From assembly GCA_000149265.1 (NCBI GenBank), contig CH002614.1, positions 326,017 through 390,016 on the forward strand: 64,000 nucleotides of DNA, in the 5' to 3' direction. Source of the stretch: Ciona savignyi (taxonomy: Eukaryota > Chordata > Ascidiacea > Phlebobranchia > Cionidae). Of this stretch, positions 53,029 through 63,303 are shown piece by piece; the stretch's first letter is position 1, and each line of letters opens with the position of its first letter. A program made the translations under genes and the position numbers. Below the pieces are notes generated by a model that was given only the letters and a program-made list of their open reading frames with translations, was not told the DNA's origin and did no database searches.

Positions 53029-54237
53029 TTATGAAGTATCTTTTATTTGAAGAAGACCAAAGGTTTCTGGTTGGATGCAGTGAGATGTTGAATTTTGTAC
53101 CGGAAATCTGCTGCATGCTAGCGATCTTGGCCATTGAAACCCAAACCTGGGGAGTAGGAGTAAACTTACTTACAATATAGCATATCACGGTGCCGACTCT
53201 CGGGCTGCACGGAATATAACCGTATATACTAGTTTTACTGGGTTCCAGCAAAGACCCCTAATGGCGTTGCTTAAGAGCACTTATGCAATGTTTAATCTGA
53301 CAACACGTAACTTATCTTATGACAGTACAATAGGTCGTAAACATGGCCATTGTCTATCGTATGGCGTAGTACAAAATAGGCCACGCGTATATATTCACAT
53401 TTAGACATCAGTAGCCCTAAACCTAAATCACAAATGCCGTTTTGCGTAATAATAAGCCGTTTCCGTAAAAAAATCATGTTTATCCCTATAAATCGTAAAA
53501 CTCACGAAGCGTTATTACAGAGACAATTGTCAGACTGTCTCGTGTCCAGGTTGGGTTACCGAAGCTATTAAAGTGTTTTATATAGGACTAAATCGTTTTT
53601 ACTGTTTTAATACTACAATTTAAAACAGTAGGTTCGGATCATTTCGTCTAGGTGCTGTCGGAGGCCAATATATAGCAATTCTTACTTTGCCATCACACTT
53701 ATGCATCCCGTCTTGGCCCCTTCACACAGAGATCGACAAGGTAGTTTTATTCCTCTGTGATTGCAAGGAGCAAAATATACGCTGCACAGAAACGGTCGAA
53801 GATATGGTGAACAACCAATCTAAAATATAAACTTTAATGAAGACGAAAGAAATTCAGGATAATAGCACTGTATATTGCTAAACAAACCATAATTTTTGGA
53901 AGTAGTTTTAAAATAAAGCTTGTTTTATTATAGCTCATACAAAAACTAAGTTTACCTTGACCAGCGGGTGATATTGGTTTATTTCTAAATTTGCCTCCGA
54001 GCGGGTTCGATGACCGAACAGGTTGGGGAGTGAAAATTTAGACTCTGGAAAAGAAAATGAACTTAATATATGCAAAATAAAAAAATATTTAACTCACATT
54101 TGGACTGTGGAAAAATAACATTAAAGAAAATACTTACTTAGTATTGCTTTGCACATTCGACTTTTAATTTTTCGACATTTTGAATCACCGCAACACAGCA
54201 CTGAAAATATAATGAATAATATGCAGAAAAACTTCAT
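53029..54237 (-). CDS. Secreted Frizzled-CRD-only protein, 4 exons, 146 aa
   Basis: Coding exons in order: 54138-54237, 53956-54044, 53686-53819, 53029-53146; phases 1, 0, 2 agree at every joint. Exon 1 gives a signal peptide (MKFFCILFIIFSVLCC) and the first CRD cysteines. Exon 2 encodes LPNLFGHRTRSEANLEINQY. Exon 3 encodes CSPYLRPFLCSVYFAPC and PCRSLCEGAKTGC. Exon 4 encodes FGFQWPRSLACSRFP, one N-glycosylation site (NSTS) and the stop. Downstream of the signal peptide there are exactly ten cysteines in Frizzled-CRD order; FGFQWP is most like the Frizzled 1/2/7 class. There is no netrin domain (so not an ordinary sFRP) and no seven-helix region. The expected role is extracellular binding of Wnt or Frizzled; this is inference. 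It could alternatively be a truncated relic of a larger gene, but all sites are intact. Confidence 0.88.
53470..53600 (-). repeat. SINE 3' half in an intron of the Frizzled-domain gene
   Basis: catgtttatccctataaatc, caattgtcagactgtctcg and gggttaccgaagctatta follow the minus-strand SINE at 44703-44996 in the same order. It lies in the last intron (53147-53685). Confidence 0.6.
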
Positions 54238-55079
54238 AATTGTAACGTAATGTTGTTATTGCCGTCCTATCCACCCTGTGCAGGATACAATGACACATTA
54301 GGAGCAATACAAACTGTATTCGTCTGATACTACAACTCTGGACAAAGAAGTCAGTGAAAAGAATATACAAACAAAGACTTGGGCGTCACTTGAAACATAA
54401 GCCTACTATGGTAAGAATAGACGATACACTTTGTATTTGTTCCAGATTTTTTTCTCTCGTGCCATTTGGAACTATGTCAAGCAGAACTTGTTTTTATCTA
54501 TCGTTTTTAAACGACCTGTTTAAACAGCATGAATCTCTAGAAACTAACAGCAGTTTGCTGTTACAGCTAGTCACCACTCATTATTAAAATACCCCTTTAC
54601 CTTTAATCGTCACAATTAGAATAGGATATTTTAAATTTAGTTGGCTTCCGACTATGAATATTTTTTTTCAAGAAACTGCATTTGATTTTCTGCGAAAAGA
54701 TGAATGTTTTTTCTTAACATTTATTCATTGGTTTAGTTTTGTTAACCGCGTCCTGCGATAAATGCAATAATGACCACCGTCATCTCTTACTGAAATATAC
54801 TACACAAACGTTAAATAAGAGTATGTAACATATATAACCCAATACTTTGCAGTGGCTTCGCTTGTTCCTGCACAAAAACAAATTTTCGAATAAAACGTTG
54901 TGGAATTATAACTTCAACAATAAATCTATCGACCCAGATCCACGACGGAGCGCAAAATAAACATATTGTCTACGAGAACCGCAAATTGATGTAACCTATA
55001 AAGTCAAAAGAAATTTGATACGCTTGTTCTAACATTGTTAACCCCAAAACTGAACGGTGGAAAACACCCGAGAAAATAT
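54238..55079. other. 5' flank of the Frizzled-domain gene
   Basis: AT-rich and non-coding as far as I can see. No acceptor-like site directly precedes the ATG. A non-coding 5' exon between here and the block at 55080-55440 is possible but not shown. Confidence 0.35.
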
Positions 55080-55440
55080 TACGACGTTAGGGTGAGGGTT
55101 GGTGTGTTCATAACTAAATATATAGATAATACAAAGAAAACAAATATTGGTGTAATCCACTGATGTTATAACACCCATAGCGTTAGGTGTAGAGTCAATA
55201 CGTCACTACCGTTGTATGCATGAGTGATTTACCCTTGGTATATAAGTCTCGTACTCCGTCGCTCTCTTTCGTTCTACCCTGAACTGCATAGCGCGTGTCC
55301 GCTATATCGCTTCTCTAATAGAACAAAAGCATTTTCCCCCACCTATCTAATGTACCAGGTTTTCGACTATAAAAGTGGCTGTCACTTACGCCACACTGGT
55401 CAAAGTTTCGCCATTATTACAGACATATACAAATAATCGT
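55080..55440 (-). repeat. Third, partial copy of the duplicated 5'-flank block
   Basis: Two conserved pieces, caaatattggtgtaatcc (near 55140) and gttttcgactataaaagtgg then cttacgccacactg (55361-55400), recur in the same order at 57750-58210 and 61130-61470. On the minus strand this block lies upstream of the Frizzled-domain gene. Confidence 0.5.
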
Positions 55441-55513
55441 TAAATCTGTAGATGTCAAAGTGAGACGCCAGTTACACGGCTTGTCCGCCGGTAATCAATA
55501 AAAATAATTTACA

Positions 55514-55574
55514 CTAGTTTTGCTCTTGCAACCGACTAGTTTTGCTTTTGCGACTAGTTTTGCTCTTGCAACCA
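55514..55574. repeat. Three-unit minisatellite
   Basis: Three tandem units starting ctagttttgc, of 22, 18 and 21 bp (for example ctagttttgctcttgcaacc). Confidence 0.75.
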
Positions 55575-55619
55575 TCGGTATAGCAAACCGACTTACTAAA
55601 CCACCAGACTAAATATGAC

Positions 55620-58413
55620 CGACTGATGAACTGCCTCGAATGTATACAATGCTAGGGAACTTTGCGGTAAGCAGGTTTATTGTGGATTAAATAATTTGTT
55701 TGCCATTATGTTCTTCGATATAAAATAAAAGCAGCTCAGTTTGTTCTAAGCCCAATAAAGAAAACATCTATATACATACACAACAATGTGTTGTAAACGC
55801 ATACAAACAATAAAAATAGTAACAAGTGCTAAACATATAAAATTTGTTCATAAATCAGTTATTGTTCGGGGTGGGGCAATAGTTGGCGAACGCGATAGAT
55901 AATAAAAATAGTAATAAAGGTAATACAAATAGGAGCCATTTTAAATTTAAATTTTAAATTTCGTCGCGGTTTAAAAGGTAATTTAGTAAAACTATCAACC
56001 CAACATGTCATAAAATTGTACATTTATAGAACAATAAGAAATACTAATGTAACTTGCCGACTAGGTGTTGGCTCCTAACACCTGTCTTCGGTTTTGTAAG
56101 GAAAAATATTTTACAATTAAATGCTCACAAATTACGCAATGGAGAAATGAAAACAATATTTACCAAATTGTGACTGAACATGAGCCAAAATAGGTCATAT
56201 ACATCTCAACAACCATACTAACTAAATTTATCAATGGACCAATTAACTCCAGAAAACGAGCAAGCGGTAAAAACGAGCGTTATATACTAAAGGGAATACA
56301 ATAGCGATCTTATTCCCTCGTGACATTGATTATAAATATATACAGTGATGACGACGATACATCTTAAGACCAATACAGCGATAAATGATATTGCAAGTTT
56401 ACAATTCTTCTTATACGGTTAGCTTATCAATGCTGTTTTCTTCGACGAAAACCTCAATTGAAGAATTCATCCGCTGAGGTAAGTCGTGGTTGTTTGTCTG
56501 AGTATTTAATTTACGAAGGATTGTTAAAACCCAGAAAAAGCAAAACAAGCAAGGTTCGCCACCAGCTCGAACGTTGCTTCCTGCGCAGATCAAACATTTG
56601 TCGTTCACAGTCTCGGTGTTTCCCCGTGTTCTCCATCCAGTGGTACTATCGGAAATTAACATATTTAGGTAAAATGCTTGAATGAAGGTGATCAGCGTTT
56701 GTCTACGGTTGAGACACAGGCAAAAGACTGTTGTAACCTTAAGTGCCACGACCTTCATTGTCTATAATAGGAAAAAAATCGCATAGTTTAATATAAGTAT
56801 CGGCCAAAAGCTAAAATGAGGGAAAGGGAAATATAGAAAAGGAGTAATATACTTTACTAAAATAAAGATTATGACTCTATCGTAAGTTTTACGAATGGGG
56901 TTAAAATTCAGATTAGTTCTGGGTTGTAATTAGTTTCCATACTTTTGATGGGGAGTTTTTATTATTTTTGTCCCCACGTTATTATGATCGTCACTCTATT
57001 ATTGGCCCACGTATGCATGTAAGTAGGCCTAGTGCTATTTGAGACGGCCAAGGTGGCCACAACAAGTTTAAAAAATCAAAATAAAATTCGTATTTAACAC
57101 TAATGGGTTAAATTAATATTACACAATGGCCGAACAACTGCAGGATTTATAACTAGTAATTAAAATAACATTATATTATACCTGTGGGGGATAGCCATCT
57201 TATGTCGGTGCCTCAAATTCAAATTTGAATTCAGAAGTACAGCTGCAAAAATGGAATAAATTTAAAAAATCTACAAAAGATTAATTCAATTTCTCTGTAA
57301 ATAAATTATAAATTCAATAACAACAACCCACGCAACTGTACAAACCTCATAAAATGCCCGTTTTTTAAAAGTTGCTTGTAGTTGTGGCTTTATTTGTAAT
57401 TTTCTTATTTATCCAGGTTCTTTTGGACAGATGTTTTCAAGTGACCGATGTTTGTTCATTCTATGCAAAAACCTTGGTTTTCAAAATCAACTGTTTTTGG
57501 TTTATTAATCGTTTCCTGGTTATTTCTTTTTACTTTTTCTACACTTTAATCTGTAATGATGTAAGTTAGCATTAAAATATTTACGGCTTAACGAAGCTAG
57601 TGTCCCAATTTACTTTTATGAGTAAGCTCCTCGTAAACTTAACTTGAATGATATATTCCTTGGATGCTAACCTTTGTAAAACTCTATTTTATGCACATCC
57701 CATTATATAGGTTTGTGTGTCTTATGACTTTTTTTGGATTACACATACTAAGTAAATATTGGTGTAATCTAAAAGGTCATACGACCCATGGCGTTATGTA
57801 CATTAATTGAGCAAATATAATTTACACCACTAGCCATAAATTTACCATCGGTCGTTATTTTCGTTTATTACCTAAATAATACCTCAAGGATAATTATTCT
57901 TTCTTATTTAACACTGATTTGTGGTTTTGCCTATAGGCCTAACCTCTTGGAATCACACTTAAAAAGGTGGGAAAGTTGCGTATTGCTATTGCGAAAGTTC
58001 ATGACAGACATAGACATAATCAATCTTTTACATTGCTTAAATTTGAGCCAATCTTATTAAAACATATTTGACAGATGTTTTAGATATGTGTCGATTAGGA
58101 TCTTCGTTGCTGGCTTTATATCAATAATGCGGAAAATTAAAACCAGTTTAAGTCTCGACCACGGTTTTCGACTTTAAAATTGGGTTGTCACTTACTTACG
58201 CCACGCATTTCAATGTTTCACCATCATTACAAACATAAAATAGTCTTGTTGGCATGATTTGGACTAACATCAAAACAAGTATGACCTCAAAGTGGTTCAC
58301 AGTGCAATTATTGTTGCTGCAACACTGCGACAAAATTTATTTGCAATTTAATTTTAAACGCTAGGTAATACGAGAACAACAGTCTGCGATTGGTCACGTA
58401 CATGGTAACGTTT
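55620..58413. repeat. Tandem duplication, unit B
   Basis: Shares long blocks with unit A at 59200-61680 in the same order: cctcgaatgtatacaat at the left, the exon blocks, the splice-bounded block at 57180-57250, and a right-hand block (58265-58413) of about 150 bp with only a handful of differences, ending cacgtacatggtaacg. Coding and flanking blocks are both conserved; the intervening sequence has diverged. Confidence 0.85.
56411..57198 (-). CDS. Unrecognised small CxxC-pair protein, copy B, 2 coding exons, about 83 aa
   Basis: Proposed coding exons 57182-57198 (MAIPH then a split codon) and 56411-56645. The splice sites are CACAG|GTATAA and CCGATAG|TACCAC. The protein has NDKCLICAGSNVRAGGEPC then LFC: two CxxC pairs 13 residues apart, like a small zinc-binding knuckle. 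The end is LPQRMNSSIEVFVEENSIDK plus three residues. I do not recognise the family. Support comes from copy A, where the same frame is open across both exons and about half of the base changes are silent third-position changes. An alternative is a frame continuing from 56758 (115 codons, no intron). The polyadenylation signal on this strand may be at 55676-55681. Confidence 0.45.
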
Positions 58414-59199
58414 GTACAATGGAGTGGATGTTAAACAAATCTGCCAACTATTTATTTTACCTTATTTCACAAGATAAGCATATTGCAACATTTTGCTTGT
58501 TTACATAGATTTAATTGTACTGATTTGCTATTTACGCTATAAATAGAAACAGTAACCTACGGTATAGCACCAACTAGAACATCATCCCGATATTTAAGAA
58601 GCTTTAGTCCCAGGGGGTTAGTCCCCATTTAGGTTCTATTTTTAATCTCTAGATTTGATTTTCCATTGCAAAGTGCAAATGGTCTATAAATCCAGTACAA
58701 TATTTGTCAATGTCTAGTGTTGAATTATAGGCCGACTGTATTATTTTAAGTTTCGGCTACAACTGTAGTGGTAACGCAAACAATTCTCGATATATTTATG
58801 GGGTATTTTTGATTTCGAAGGGGACATATTGTGATTTCTCTCGGTTTATTTGAACTTTTTTTACTGAACCTTCTAGGGGATTTCGACCAGACCAAAATAT
58901 AACTATCTAGTATGCTAGCTAATATGACCTAGAAATGTCATAACCCCAAAAGTATGGGTTTAACCAGGGGGAATTCCATAGACAATCTCTGGGGGAATTC
59001 CCTAAACAATCTCTGTACAAATGTCTGTAGCCTACATAAATGCAATCTGTTTTTCATTTAACCCTGTAATCTTTTCTTATTATAAATATTTTTATTTTGC
59101 TAATTTTTTTAGACAAGCACATTTCTAACTGCAATCGTTGCGCGTATAATCAGTCATTTAAGCGTTTACTAAGACGTTATAGGCCTACTGTATATTTGC
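58414..59199. other. Spacer between duplication units
   Basis: AT-rich and unique to this position in the window. It has a local tandem (gggggaattccNtaNacaatctctg twice at about 58968-59016). No gene seen. Confidence 0.5.
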
Positions 59200-61680
59200 C
59201 TGATAAATTGCCTCGAATGTATACAATACTATATGATATTTTGTGTAAGCAGGTATATTGTGGATAAAATAATTTATTTATAAATATGCTTTTATTTGTA
59301 ATGATGCTTAAATAAAAGTAAATGAACACATATATAACTCCATATAAAAGCAAAGTCATTAAATCAATATTCTTGGAATAATTAACATACATTTATATCA
59401 GTATGTTGTAAACGCATACACAAAATAAACAAAAAAAGTATACAAAAAAACACACACAGTTAGCTCGTAAAGTATTCAGGAGTATAAAACATACAGTTTG
59501 TTCGTAAATCGGCAATTGCTCGGGCCAGGCAATATTTTAACTGCAAAACGATAGATTATAAAACATAATAATAAAAGTTATACTAGTGGGATACATTTTA
59601 AACTTCTTTGCGGTTTAAAAGGTAATGTAGTAAAATTATAAAACCACAGCACTTTAACGCAAATAAATTGTACATTTACAGAACAATAGGAAATTCTATA
59701 AATACTGCGATAAATACAAAGAAACAGCAGTAATCTTGCAAGTTTATAGTTCTTCCGATACGTTTAGCTTATCAATGCTGTTTTCTTAGACGAAAACCTC
59801 GGTTGAAGAATTCATTCGCTGAGGCAAGTCGTGGTTGTTTGGCTGAGTATTCAACTTGCGAAGAACCTTTAAAATCCAGAAAAAGCAGAACAAGCAAGGT
59901 TCGCCACCAGCTCGAACGTTGCTTTCTGCACAGATCAAACATTTGTCGTTCACAGTCTCGGTGTTTCCCCGTGTTCTCCATCCAGTGGTACTATCGGAAA
60001 TTAACAAAAATATTTTTAATAATGCCCTTTAACAATGAAGGTTATCAGCGTTAGACAACAATTTAGACACCGCTCCAAACATTTTTATAAACTTGCTTTA
60101 AAATGTGTCATATGGTTATAGGCCTAATAGTAAAAGTTAGCATAGTTTAATATGAGTATCGAAAAAAAATGAGGGAACGTGGGAAATATAGGAAAGGAGG
60201 TGAACGGTATACAATGAAATAAAGATTAGGACTTACTTTTTGTTTTACGACAGGGGCTAAAATTAGACTTAGTTCCGGTGTTAAGATAAATTATTGTTAC
60301 TGAATTATTATTAATTTTCATAATTTTAACAGGGAGTTTTTTATTTCCCCCCCATTATTATCGTCCCTCTATTATTGGCCCACGAATGCATAGCAAAAGT
60401 TATATTTTTGGTAACCAAGGTGGCCACAACATAACCCATATTAGTTTATTAAAACAAACGTTAATTCGTTGTTGATACTCGTGGATTAGGTTATTGAAGC
60501 TATGGCCGAAAAACTGCAGGAAACATAAAAAATCATTAAAATGACATTATACCTGTGTGGGATAGCCATCTTGTGTCGGTGTCTCAAATTCAAATCTGAA
60601 TTCAGAAGTACAGCTGCAAAAAAGTTAAATTTAGAAACTCTACAGAAGATTATTTAATTTCTCTATAAATAAATTACAAATTCAATAACAACAACCCACA
60701 CAATTATACAAACCTCATAAAACGTCCGCTTTCTTAAAAAAATGCTTGTAGTGGAGGCTTAACGTGTAATTTTCCAAATTGTCCAGGTTCTTTTGGACAG
60801 ATGTTTACAAGTGACCGATGTTTGTTCATTCTATGCGAAAACCTTGGTTTTCAATATCAACTCTTTTTGGTTTAATAATCGTTTCCTGGTTATTTATTTT
60901 TACTTTTTCTTATATGTTAATCTGTAATAATGTAAGTTAGCATGATATTTATGACTTGACGAAGTCGCAGGTGCATTGTGGATAGTAAAATTATCTTTTA
61001 TGAGTAAGCTTCTCGTAAACTAAACTGAAATGATATACTCCTAAGGGGCTAAGCTTTATATAAAGCTATAATCTTTATTGCACCATGACTCGCGCATCTA
61101 ATTTTATGGGTAGGCTCTATAGTAAGTAAATATTGGTTTAAAACACAAGACCCATTGCGCTATATATGTCATCTAATTAAGCGAATACATATTACACCAC
61201 CAGGTGAACTTATAATAGGTCAATTATTGTTCGTACCTGAGGGGATTTGTGGTTTTGCCTATAAAATCAGGGAAATCACACTTTAAAAAAAGTTGGGAAA
61301 GTTTTGTATTTTATATTGTGAAGGTTCATGGCGCGCATATGTATAATTCATTACGTTGTTAATTTAAGCCAATCTTTAAACATTGTTTGTTGTTGGCTTT
61401 CTATCAGTGCGAGCACGGTTTTTTTGTCGAGCACGGTTTTCGACTTTAAAACTGGCTGTCACTTACGCAACGCATGTCAATGTTTGACCATAACCACAGA
61501 CATATAAGAACTGTCTAATTGATTTGGACTATCATCAAAACAAGTATGACCTCAAAGTGGTTCACAGTGCGCTTATTGTTGCTGCAACACTGCGACAAAA
61601 TTTATTTGCAATTTAATTTTAAACGCTAGGTAATACGAGAATAACAGTCTACGATTTTGTCACGTACATGGTAACGTTTT
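59200..61680. repeat. Tandem duplication, unit A
   Basis: Partner of 55620-58413 (see there). Homology ends abruptly at a run of 15 T (61677-61691) that directly follows gtaacg. This looks like the 3' end of a poly(A) retroelement inserted on the minus strand. Confidence 0.85.
59786..60569 (-). CDS. Unrecognised small CxxC-pair protein, copy A, 2 coding exons, 73 aa
   Basis: Coding exons 60553-60569 and 59786-59990, with the same splice sites and frame as copy B. Motif NDKCLICAESNVRAGGEPC then LFC. It ends ten codons earlier than copy B because TAA replaces GAA at the end of EVFV. Upstream on this strand an untranslated exon is likely, ending TTTTATGAG|GTTTGT near 60716 and spliced to the block starting at 60616. 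A competing frame opens at ATGAG|C and runs 92 codons in copy A, but it is broken by two stops in copy B. Confidence 0.45.
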
Positions 61681-61691
61681 TTTTTTTTTTT
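61677..61691 (-). repeat. Poly(T) run, putative minus-strand retroelement tail
   Basis: Fifteen T directly after the conserved duplication block, followed by agagaattatttatttt. On the minus strand this reads AATAAATAATTCTCT then poly(A), which resembles a retroposed 3' end. Confidence 0.45.
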
Positions 61692-63052
61692 AGAGAATTA
61701 TTTATTTTAGAGAACGTCACAGATATATACATTAAATACGAAACACCGTTGAACAAAAATCAGTTTACTCCGGTAAATCATTTAAATATGTAAAATACTC
61801 TAGTATACACACTACAATCCGTGTGTGAAGCAGCTAGTTACTTAAAACTTAAATCGAAAAAGAATTTCAATACTAACAAAAACATTCTGGCAACTTATAC
61901 CCTTCCTTAGCTGATTTTCGGTAAATCCCCAGAAGATTTAGCCAAATCAAACAACGGACCAGTCGGGATACGCAGTGGCAAATTAAGGGTAAATTAGGTT
62001 GGGGGAATTCCCGAATACAATACCATCTGAAAAAGAAAGGTTTTTAGGCATTTTCGACGCCATATATATTGAAATTGAGTAGGCTACTTACGACTAAAAA
62101 AACTAATTATTTCAAATTTTGAAAAGTTGTTATATATAAAAAATACAAAAAACACAAATGAAATTAAATTAACCCGCATTACTTTTTCGACTTATCCGCC
62201 GAATAAACTATAGGCCTACTAGTGGATTAGAAAAAAGTGTTAGATTGAAAACAGTAGCAAACTTGTAACATATTTTTTTGCGTTCGTTTCGAGTATATAC
62301 GTATGACCATAACGGCCTGTCCCGGAGATTAACACACATTATGTTCATGTTGGTTAATATGCAAGACAGATGGCTGCGTACAAAAAAATTATTTTGCGCT
62401 CTGCTCAAGAACCACACTCTTAACTTGGAAATTGATGGCAAAATTTCTTTTGCAAGAATCTTGTCTTGAGAGAAGGAAAATATTAAAACTGGGTAGATCT
62501 TAAATTATGTCCAAGTTCATTGTACTTTACTTACACTTTGTGGAAAACATTAGGCCTATGCTAGCCAATAATTGGATTGCATCCACACTCAATGTATATA
62601 TTTAATGAAATAGTTTGGACCAACTGAATGGGTCACTGTACAACCGTCATAATGAGACAGATTTGCACTAACATCTGTTCCAGTATTTGTTTTTTTTTCG
62701 ATCTCAGTTTCGAAGCAGTGATGAAACGATATATGAATCGGTCAGGATAACCATGCGGCCATACGACCGTACCATCAGGGCTGACCAGCTTAATAGCATC
62801 GCGAAATTTTCTTTTTACAATCCCTCTTTGTTGTTGTATTGGTGCACATAGAACCGATGTATTATATAATGTATAAAGTTATCGTTATGAACTAAGTATA
62901 GTTTTGCATTAAACTTGGAAAATCTAATCGGAATAGGTTTACTGGTTGCCTGCGGTTACGGCCATAGCCATACAAATCTTCCCAAGGCCAAACAACCGTT
63001 TGAGGGCGAAATTGGTATGTCCCCGTGACTCTACAATCAAACTATAGATATA
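61692..63052. other. Repeat-rich or unassigned region
   Basis: No supportable gene. The beginning may be the body of the retroelement whose tail is at 61677-61691. Short frames on both strands have no recognisable composition. Confidence 0.4.
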
Positions 63053-63302
63053 GTACGGTCGTGTAGCTAAATGGTTAACGCGACCGATACATATACCGAC
63101 TTTTATACACAAAAAAACGGTCCTAGTAACGAAACCATCATGGGTTATACTCAACACGGCTTACTAGAAAGAAAATAAATGATGTAGTCTTTTGAATAGG
63201 AAAATACAAGGGGCGTTAACACACGGCCAATCGTCAGATTATCTCGCGTGAACCATCGGGCCCGGTTTACCGGAGCTATTGTAGTGTCATGTGTATCATT
63301 TA
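63053..63302. repeat. tRNA-derived SINE remnants
   Basis: 63053-63150 has a pol III-like head (tagctaaatggttaacgcg, then gtaacgaaaccatcatggg) in plus orientation. 63180-63302 is a minus-orientation SINE 3' half (gcgttaacacacggccaatc, then tcagattatctcgcg). The second piece is interrupted by the LINE tail at 63304. Confidence 0.55.
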
Positions 63303-63303
63303 C

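Noticed and set aside
54099..54110. Possible microexon (TCCAAAT) in intron 1 of the Frizzled-domain gene
   Set aside because: Including it puts a stop directly after the joint, whereas skipping it keeps the CRD frame.
59772..59990. Alternative frame in copy A of the duplicated gene (ends RGFRLRKQH)
   Set aside because: Open in copy A only; copy B has two stops in this frame, and base changes do not favour it.
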